Shown here: one piece after another, positions 15,911 through 22,485 of the stretch
Layout: every line of letters starts with the position of its first letter
Position numbering within the stretch: position 1 is the stretch's first letter
Assembly: GCA_964588695.1 (NCBI GenBank)
Contig: CAZPQK010000001.1
Location: 62,001-126,000 of the forward strand
Source of the DNA: CAZPQK01 sp964588695
GTDB lineage: Bacteria; Krumholzibacteriota; Krumholzibacteriia; WVZY01; JAKEHA01
DNA: 64,000 bases
Direction of reading: 5' to 3'
Notes under the pieces: model-generated
The model's database searches: none
Seen by the model: the letters and a program-made list of their open reading frames with translations, nothing else
Told to the model about the DNA's origin: nothing
Position numbers and translations under genes: made by a program

Positions 15911-18900
15911 CTACTTCATTAGCGTCATTTTGCGAGTCTCCGTTCCGAACGAAGTCTTCAACCGGTAGAAGTAGACCCCACTTGAAACCGAGTCACCCTG
16001 TCGGTCGCGACCGTCCCAAGTTAGGGAGTGCGTGCCCGCCGGCATTGACTCTCCTGCCAAGGTCGCCACCAGCGCGCCTTTGACCGAATACACGTTCAGC
16101 GCAACAAAGCTTCGACTTGGAAGATCAAACTTAATGGTCGTTGTCGGATTGAACGGATTGGGATAATTGCCCCGCAATGCAAACTTGGTCGGAAGCGAAT
16201 CGCCTGCCGGGGACTTCACGTAGTGCCCATCGGCGCGCATTATGAAGGTTCGATTACCGCTGACAACCTCGGGCAGAGCGTCGAACTCAAGGGCGACGCG
16301 TTGCCCGGGCAAAAGCTCCACAAACGATCCGTCGGTGTCCGCCAGCTGCGACAGTGAGACCGGAGACCTGGTGTGCTGAATCGACGACGCGCGCGACTCC
16401 ACAACCAAGGGATTAAACGTTACTGGAACCATGATGCCAGCGAAGTCAAGTTCGTGGCTCGAATGCCAGATCAGCTTCACTTCGAAAGCGCCTGACGAGA
16501 TGCCGTTTGCCGCGAGATGTTCTGTGATCAACCGAGCATCTGGTGCCAGGTACTCGCGAGGCATGAACGACCCCATCGAAACAAACTCTTCGCTGCCAGG
16601 CACCCTTAGTAGTGCTTCGATGCCAGCCCCGGACGAAAACTCCGGTTCAAGGACATCTTCTTTCTCGCCGGCCCGTAATACAAATCCCAGACTGGCGTGT
16701 CGTGGAATCACGTAGTGTAGCGTAACCTCATCGCCAGCCTCACCTTTGAACACAGCGCCACCCACGTCTTTCAACTCGACCAACACGTCGTCGCCACTAC
16801 CGGTGGTCGCACTGGTTGGAAGGATATGATCCCGATGAACCACGATGGTTCCGTCATCAAGCACACTAACGTTAGTGTCTTCGGCGTGATCAACGGCAAG
16901 CAACTCTAACTGGTCGAGGTATGTGTGTTCGTTTTCGAACTCGCGAATCTCAAACCGGTACTTTCCACCTCGTACCATCGGTTCGCACTGGAGCACATAC
17001 GAGTCTCTGACATTCGCTGCGGGGTTTCCGGCGGACTCTCCGGCTACCAGGCTAAGTATGGTATTGTCTCGCTCGAAACCCGACTCGGTTTCAACAAAGA
17101 CGTGCGGGCACCCGCCCCCCGGAGGCGGAGGCGGAGGCGGGGCGTCAAATCCAAATGTCAGCAACGGATCACCCAACAAATGGTAGGACTTCGCTGTGTT
17201 TGCGATTGTCTCCACACCTGGGTTGTCGGTGATTACATCCCTCACCGCCTGAAGAAACGCCAACCCGATCCGCCGGTTTGGCGTTTCGTATAGTTCTTTC
17301 ACCATTTCCGTGAGGAACGCTTCGTTTCCATCCTGCCACGTTCCGGCTCCAGGCCCAATCCAGGCCGTCGCACCCTTCTGCGGTTCGAACAAGAACTCGT
17401 GCGCGGTACAGTCATCGTAGTTGGGGCTGTCAACTCGGGTGAAATCTGCGGTTGCACAGGAACCCGACAGAAACACCATCGGTTGGTTCGTGTTGATCAT
17501 GTTCATGTCCCACGTGTTAACGGAGACACACTTATCAAAGAAATACCCCGGGCGATACCGTGCCGAGATACTGGACAACTGCACGATGAGTTCTGGCTCT
17601 TCCGTATTGATCAAGTTGGCCGGCATTGTGTTTTGTTCGCCACTGAACACGACCTGTGACCGATACAGTACTTCCTGGTCTACCCACGAAGGTAGCGATG
17701 CCTGGACGTTCTGAGCCGCAGCGAGCGCGCGCTCGTCGTCGTCGTTGCCGTACGGCTCGTCTCCGATTAGCACACCAACTTTTCCGGCTTCCCACGTCGA
17801 GTTGTCTGGATCCCACAACTTCGTCGCGTAATCCCAAACCTGGGTTGCGGTCGTAACCGGCAACCGCGATACGACAACGTCGGGCACGCCATCGCCCGTA
17901 ACATCGGCGTAAGGCTGATCGCTGAACCAGTATGGATTGAAGTAACTCATGTTTCCTTCGTCGCGGTTCAACGGATCCCAGGTGTACCACGTGGGAATCA
18001 GGTCCTTCCACGGCTCGCCGCCCGGCGGATACCCAGTAATGTTGATGCGGTCCTGCTTGATTGCCTCCCACTCCGGGGTCGGCCACGGCACGCTGAACTG
18101 CTGCCAATCACTCGCATCACCCACGAGTAGGAAGTACTGCGTTGTCTGTGATTCGGCGACGATGTCGGCGTGGAGCGATGCACGAGCGGCGTCGGGATCT
18201 ACCGCGTGCCCACCAGCTGGGCTCCACCCATCGAAGCTGGAAACGGATTTGACCTGGGTCGCGTGGAGATGGACGTTCCAAAAATGGGCGATCGACGATT
18301 CCACAGCGTTAAGTAGACCGTCGGTCGTATAGATGATCATCACCGGAGAAGGTGTCGCGCGTTCCGGCGGCGCCGGAACTTTGCGAACGCCAGAACGAAT
18401 GTACTCAGCTTTGACTGCTTCGAAGGCAGCGCGCGCTTCCTGCTCGCTGCGCGCTGGTTTCTGCTTTGCGACGTAATTGATTTCGCTCGCCGGAGCCGTC
18501 GTTGCGGTGGCACGCCCATGGATAAGACGCTTGCCCGTTGTTTCCAACTCTACCAGTCGAAACTGTTTGTACCCGGATCCCGCAACACTCACTCGGTTGA
18601 GGCCGAACTTTTTGGTAACTTCGACGGAGAGACGATTCCATTCCTGGTCTACATCGTTCCGGCCCTCGATAAAGAGTTCCTTAGTCTTGTACTCGGCCTC
18701 CATCTGCCAGGAAGCTTCCCCGTTTACAACGGTGAAGCCCATGATGTCGGCACCGGGGTCGTCATTGCGTACGTAGTAGGCGTAGTGGTCGAAGTACGAG
18801 GGCGGAACATCCTCAACTTGGTGGTTGACGAGTGGCCCCAAGCCCCACTTCGAAATGATCCACCCGGAAGGACCCGCTGGATCCGTTACCCCTGAATGTG

Positions 18901-19333
18901 TGCCGCAATAAACTCCCGGCGGACCGGTTTGGTGGGTGGGCTCAAGGTAGTGGATCTTGGTCGCCTCATCCCAGGTCCAAACCGATCTGTAGTTCCGGGG
19001 GTCCAAAAAAGGCGCCGGACCTTCGAACGGCTTATTGGGACAACCACCTATCCATACAGGCACACCTCCCCCTTCTTCCTGCATCCACCACGCGAATCCG
19101 TGGCAGTTGTACGTTTTTGTGGCGCCCAGAAGCTGAATCGCATCCGGATGATTGGTTGCCACGTACTGCTCGGCCGCATCTAAGATCGCCTGTGACACTT
19201 CGGCAAAGTTACAGTAGTCGTTAACAGTCGGAACACCCGTCGGCGTGTAGGGTTGCTGCGCCGCTACGTTGCTCGAAGGAAACGCCATAAGAGTTAGGAT
19301 AGTAACAACAACGGAAAGTCTCACGCTATTCAC
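15911..19333 (-). CDS. Secreted CHG-domain / C25-peptidase-like protein with FlgD-type C-terminal tail
   Basis: 1140 residues. Signal peptide (1-25), then an N-terminal domain with TYNCHGFAW (Cys77-His78) and downstream CGTHSGV and SKWG motifs, a Cys/His arrangement like small papain- or NlpC-fold domains. Residues about 330-760 resemble the gingipain-type C25 caspase-fold peptidase: the nucleophile motif reads LSGSCATADF (Cys626), but no His-Gly is visible where the catalytic His normally precedes it. A Pro-rich linker and beta-sandwich region follow. The end has NYPNPFNPTTTIKFDLP and a WDGRD...GVYFYRL tail, the FlgD-like sorting or cap module of FCB secreted proteins. The GTG start overlaps the stop of the preceding gene by 8 bp. 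Confidence 0.75.
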   Translation of the reverse strand: MNSVRLSVVVTILTLMAFPSSNVAAQQPYTPTGVPTVNDYCNFAEVSQAILDAAEQYVATNHPDAIQLLGATKTYNCHGFAWWMQEEGGGVPVWIGGCPNKPFEGPAPFLDPRNYRSVWTWDEATKIHYLEPTHQTGPPGVYCGTHSGVTDPAGPSGWIISKWGLGPLVNHQVEDVPPSYFDHYAYYVRNDDPGADIMGFTVVNGEASWQMEAEYKTKELFIEGRNDVDQEWNRLSVEVTKKFGLNRVSVAGSGYKQFRLVELETTGKRLIHGRATATTAPASEINYVAKQKPARSEQEARAAFEAVKAEYIRSGVRKVPAPPERATPSPVMIIYTTDGLLNAVESSIAHFWNVHLHATQVKSVSSFDGWSPAGGHAVDPDAARASLHADIVAESQTTQYFLLVGDASDWQQFSVPWPTPEWEAIKQDRINITGYPPGGEPWKDLIPTWYTWDPLNRDEGNMSYFNPYWFSDQPYADVTGDGVPDVVVSRLPVTTATQVWDYATKLWDPDNSTWEAGKVGVLIGDEPYGNDDDERALAAAQNVQASLPSWVDQEVLYRSQVVFSGEQNTMPANLINTEEPELIVQLSSISARYRPGYFFDKCVSVNTWDMNMINTNQPMVFLSGSCATADFTRVDSPNYDDCTAHEFLFEPQKGATAWIGPGAGTWQDGNEAFLTEMVKELYETPNRRIGLAFLQAVRDVITDNPGVETIANTAKSYHLLGDPLLTFGFDAPPPPPPPGGGCPHVFVETESGFERDNTILSLVAGESAGNPAANVRDSYVLQCEPMVRGGKYRFEIREFENEHTYLDQLELLAVDHAEDTNVSVLDDGTIVVHRDHILPTSATTGSGDDVLVELKDVGGAVFKGEAGDEVTLHYVIPRHASLGFVLRAGEKEDVLEPEFSSGAGIEALLRVPGSEEFVSMGSFMPREYLAPDARLITEHLAANGISSGAFEVKLIWHSSHELDFAGIMVPVTFNPLVVESRASSIQHTRSPVSLSQLADTDGSFVELLPGQRVALEFDALPEVVSGNRTFIMRADGHYVKSPAGDSLPTKFALRGNYPNPFNPTTTIKFDLPSRSFVALNVYSVKGALVATLAGESMPAGTHSLTWDGRDRQGDSVSSGVYFYRLKTSFGTETRKMTLMK

Positions 19334-20042
19334 CCCTTTCCACGCGATTCAGGTAGCGTTTGGTCGCGTCCACGACGGCCTGAAGCGCGTCTTCAGGACT
19401 GGTGGCGGCCGTACCTACGGTAACGGGACGACCAACTGAACTCAGGGACTCGGTCATCAGCCGCGCGGTCACAGAAAGTGAAAACGTCGAATACCGAGAA
19501 TCACTGCTCTTCGCTTCGTAAACTCGTAACCCCGCTCTGAGTAGACGTTCATGCTCGTTTGGGCCGAGGCGAACCAGTACGTTGTCCTGGATCACAAGAG
19601 ATTCAAGGTATATCAATTCTAGTAGGCACACACGACCGTCGCTGATACCGCAGGAAGGAACTTCTAATACGTTGACGGTTTCGTAGAAATCAACCAATTC
19701 GATTCCGGCGTCTGGTCGTTGCACTAGCTCTTGCAGGCCATTGAAACGGGTAAGCAGGACCCCCGCGCCAAGTTTCAAATCGTTCGCCAGTGCAACAGAA
19801 CCACCGAATGGGTATGCCATGCAGGTTTTGACAAGTGCACCCGTCGTCATTCGCGACAAGATATCAGTGGGGATTTCGCAGGCCTTCAGCCTGGCTTCGT
19901 GACTCCCAAGCGCGACCCACTCTTCGGTCCCCGGTCTTACTGGAAAATCATATGGCTCGGTAATCTCCTGCGCGCTAGCGATTGGAGCCAAAGCCCCAAT
20001 CGCTAGTGCGCAGACCACCCAAAGCTTGAATTTTTTCAACAT
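19326..20042 (-). CDS. Conserved secreted protein of unknown function
   Basis: 238 residues with a signal peptide (MLKKFKLWVVCALAIGALAPIASA). The mature start reads FPVRPGTEEWVALGSHEARLKACEIP, then RMTTGALVKTCMAYPF and a FNGLQELVQRPDAG segment. From memory this motif order occurs in a family of secreted Bacteroidetes/FCB proteins of unknown role that tend to sit next to CHG-motif proteins; I cannot verify this here. Four Cys are present in the mature part. Strong AGGAGGA ribosome site. It overlaps the following C25-like gene by 8 bp, so the two are translationally coupled and likely act together outside the cell. Confidence 0.65.
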   Translation of the reverse strand: MLKKFKLWVVCALAIGALAPIASAQEITEPYDFPVRPGTEEWVALGSHEARLKACEIPTDILSRMTTGALVKTCMAYPFGGSVALANDLKLGAGVLLTRFNGLQELVQRPDAGIELVDFYETVNVLEVPSCGISDGRVCLLELIYLESLVIQDNVLVRLGPNEHERLLRAGLRVYEAKSSDSRYSTFSLSVTARLMTESLSSVGRPVTVGTAATSPEDALQAVVDATKRYLNRVERGE

Positions 20043-20091
20043 CTTCCTCCTTTGAGGGTCGCGCTCTCTGTTAGAGCCGACGACTCAGCGA

Positions 20092-20517
20092 TTAGTCGCC
20101 AACTGGGTCCTTCGAGTCCGGACAACAAGCACAAGCCTCGTCCGCGTAGCAACACTTGAGACACGCCCACGACGCTTCTTGTTCTTGTTCAGCAGCGACG
20201 AGTCCAAACTTTGCGTGCACGGCATTTGCGTCCACGTTCAACTCGTCCAGAAAGGCCGCGATTACGGGATCGCCAACCGACAGATCAACAATCTCGCCTT
20301 CAATAAGTGCCGCGGCGAGGCTCGACCCCACTACAGCTTCCATTTCTTCGGCGCTCAACGTGACACTAACTTCGGTCGGCTCCCCATCGGCAACCACGAG
20401 AAGTTGCAACACGGTTTGCTCCGCAATTGCTTCTTGAGGTGTAGTCCCTGTGAGTCCATAGCCGATGCCGGCAACCAGTAGTACAGTGGCCAGCCACGCG
20501 AATCCTGACTTCGTCAT
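20092..20517 (-). CDS. Small secreted or anchored Cys-rich protein
   Basis: 141 residues from the ATG at 20517 (GGAG eight bases upstream). Signal peptide or anchor (MTKSGFAWLATVLLVAGIGYGL), an acidic, helical middle part (about residues 30-115), and a short Cys-rich end: CLKCCYADEACACCPDS, six Cys in 14 residues. The pattern could bind a metal cluster, form disulfides or be a modified peptide tail. No family recognised. It is the first gene of the secreted operon, 50 bp before the conserved 238-residue protein, and is divergent from the ECF sigma gene. Confidence 0.6.
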   Translation of the reverse strand: MTKSGFAWLATVLLVAGIGYGLTGTTPQEAIAEQTVLQLLVVADGEPTEVSVTLSAEEMEAVVGSSLAAALIEGEIVDLSVGDPVIAAFLDELNVDANAVHAKFGLVAAEQEQEASWACLKCCYADEACACCPDSKDPVGD

Positions 20518-20761
20518 AACGTTCTCCAATCTGTTAACTACGGCCGGAAGTGCCTGATGGCTTTCGCGATGCCACAAGCCTCGCACGGACCCGACCAACT
20601 GTTCTCCTTTGCCCCGTGCTACAATGGAGTTAGTCGGACCCCGCTTCTGGCCCTGCAGGCCGGACAACAAAGGCATCTGTTTTTGTGTTTTCGCCTGCAA
20701 GGTATTGCGTCGTGTCCGACCCCAGGAGTTTTAGGCGGCTCAATCGGGGGAGATTGACACC
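20518..20761. promoter_or_regulatory. Divergent promoter region between secreted operon and ECF sigma gene
   Basis: 244 bp between divergent genes. Plus-strand TACAAT at 20629-20634 could be a -10 element. Inverted repeat GTCGGAC (20633-20639) / GTCCGAC (20714-20720) brackets a region containing the hairpin CTGGCC-CTGCA-GGCCGG, so the sigma mRNA leader can fold. Two copies of GTCSGACCCC are also direct repeats. GGGGGAG at 20747-20753 is the ribosome site for the sigma gene. A sigma-dependent promoter for either side cannot be identified with certainty. Confidence 0.4.
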
Positions 20762-21616
20762 ATGATGCCCAGTCAAAACGACCCTACCCAGCAACGCCTG
20801 CGCGACGATCGCGCAGCGGTGGAAAACATTCTGGCCGGTTCTGACGCCGCCTGGGAGGCGTTCGTCCACGAGTACACGCCGCTGATGCACTCGGTTATTC
20901 GACGCGCGTTGGTGTCGTTTGACGATGACGAGGTGCGGACCGCGGTCGTTGACGCCCTCTATGAGCTCAAGACCAAACGCTTCAGCGAATTCCGCGGCGA
21001 CTGTTTCTTGTCAACGTTCGTGGTGGTAGTTTGCCGCGGTCTTGCGACCGATCGTCTGCGGCACGCATATGGCCGCAAGCGAATGCCCGCTGGGTACGAC
21101 GACCTGGCCGCATACGACCAGGAAGTTTTTCGACTGTTTCATATCGAAAAACTCCCTTTTGAAATTGTCATACACACACTCAAGTGGTTGCACCTCGACG
21201 CGAATCCGGAAGCCGTCGCGAGCGCGATCCATCGTATCGAAGAGAAGATCGACGAACGTTACTTAAACAAACTGCACTACGAACATCACGCCAAGGGCGA
21301 GGGCGTGACGTCTGGTCGCATGCTGCGTTACTGCATGCAAGTAAGGGCAGAAATGGAAAGAGTCGGGCTTGGCCAGACGCCCGATATGCTCATGGAAGAG
21401 TCAGAGACAAGGGCGGCAGCCAGGCGACTGGTCGCGCTGATCGCTACTCTGGACCAGGGCGAGCGCGACGTTGTGGAGCTACGGTATCTCGAGGGGTGGT
21501 CCGCCCCGAAAGTCGCGCGGCACCTTAGCCTGGAAAGCCCTTGGAAGGTACACTCAGTCGCCCGGCGCGCGCTGAAACGTTTGCGCCGCCTAATGAGTAC
21601 GGAGGAAACTTTATGA
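20762..21616 (+). CDS. ECF-family RNA polymerase sigma factor
   Basis: 284 residues. The sigma-2 region spans about residues 25-105 (AWEAFVHEYTPLMHSVIRRAL ... FSEFRGDCFLSTFVVVVCRGLATDRLRHAYGRKR). Sigma-4 is at the end (LDQGERDVVELRYLEGWSAPKVARHLSLES ... RRALKRLRRLM) with a recognisable helix-turn-helix. Between them lies an unusually long linker (about residues 110-220), part of which looks like a degenerate helical repeat. The stop overlaps the start of the next gene in ATGA, so sigma and anti-sigma are coupled. Probable targets are its own operon and the divergent secreted operon (inference). Confidence 0.85.
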   Translation: MMPSQNDPTQQRLRDDRAAVENILAGSDAAWEAFVHEYTPLMHSVIRRALVSFDDDEVRTAVVDALYELKTKRFSEFRGDCFLSTFVVVVCRGLATDRLRHAYGRKRMPAGYDDLAAYDQEVFRLFHIEKLPFEIVIHTLKWLHLDANPEAVASAIHRIEEKIDERYLNKLHYEHHAKGEGVTSGRMLRYCMQVRAEMERVGLGQTPDMLMEESETRAAARRLVALIATLDQGERDVVELRYLEGWSAPKVARHLSLESPWKVHSVARRALKRLRRLMSTEETL

Positions 21617-22485
21617 ACAGCGTGCCCCACCTGCTGCCGGAAGAAATTGGCCGAGCCGCTAACGGCTTGCCTTTGAACGAGGAGCGAAAACTACACTTGC
21701 GAGATTGCGATCAGTGTCGCAAAGATGTCATCTATGCCACCAATACCGAAGCGCAGTGGCAAGCAGACCGAAATTCGTTTGGAACGCCGGTTACGACTGT
21801 GCCAAATTCCAATCGTCGCAAGCGATTTGGCCTGCACCGTCGATCCCTGGTGATGGCGGCCGTCGTACTTGCGGTCGTCGCTGCCGGCGTATGGTCTCAG
21901 CTCGGCGTCAGCGACTCGGCGCTGGGCGGTGCAGAACAACCTATCATGCGCGCCGCGCAACAAGCCGCGCGAACGGGATCGTTTATTATTCCGGACGGCA
22001 CACCAACGACCAAAGGTCTTCGCCCAGCTTATCGTTCGGGGTATGTAGAAACCACGCCGGAGTTATCCCTTTCGCTGAATACACTCGCCACTGCATACAA
22101 CGACGACAAGACTACCGCGGAACAAACCCGGTGGTTAATAGCGGGTTACATTCTTACCGGGCATATAGACAACGCGCGCGTGTACCTGGACCACGCACGA
22201 ACAGACCACCCCCGGGATCGGCAATTGCAAGTTCTGGAAGGTGTGTTGCTTTTCTGTGAGAACAAGTTGGGCGATGCGGAGGGAGCGCTGCGACGCCCAG
22301 AGCTGCGCAACAACGAAATCGCGCAGCTCAACCTGGCGGTCGTTCTGGGTCAGAGTGGCAAGCGACCGGAGGCCGTTGAAATTCTGGATCGAATTGCCGC
22401 GACGACGAGCGACCCACTGCTAGCCAGCGCCGCGCTTGATCGACGGTCATTGCTCGCCCCGGCGACTACAGACGCCCCACAATAG
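21613..22485 (+). CDS. Transmembrane anti-sigma factor with zinc motif and periplasmic helical domain
   Basis: 290 residues from the ATG in the ATGA overlap with the sigma gene. The cytoplasmic N-terminus carries the zinc anti-sigma pattern His-x3-Cys-x2-Cys (HLRDCDQC, about residues 33-40). A single transmembrane helix follows at about residues 78-98 (SLVMAAVVLAVVAAGVWS). The C-terminal 170 residues are helical, TPR-like (TRWLIAGYILTGHIDNARVYLDHA) and would be periplasmic. This is the architecture of membrane-tethered anti-sigma factors released by proteolysis. Its end overlaps the convergent CHAT gene by 20 bp. Confidence 0.8.
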   Translation: MNSVPHLLPEEIGRAANGLPLNEERKLHLRDCDQCRKDVIYATNTEAQWQADRNSFGTPVTTVPNSNRRKRFGLHRRSLVMAAVVLAVVAAGVWSQLGVSDSALGGAEQPIMRAAQQAARTGSFIIPDGTPTTKGLRPAYRSGYVETTPELSLSLNTLATAYNDDKTTAEQTRWLIAGYILTGHIDNARVYLDHARTDHPRDRQLQVLEGVLLFCENKLGDAEGALRRPELRNNEIAQLNLAVVLGQSGKRPEAVEILDRIAATTSDPLLASAALDRRSLLAPATTDAPQ

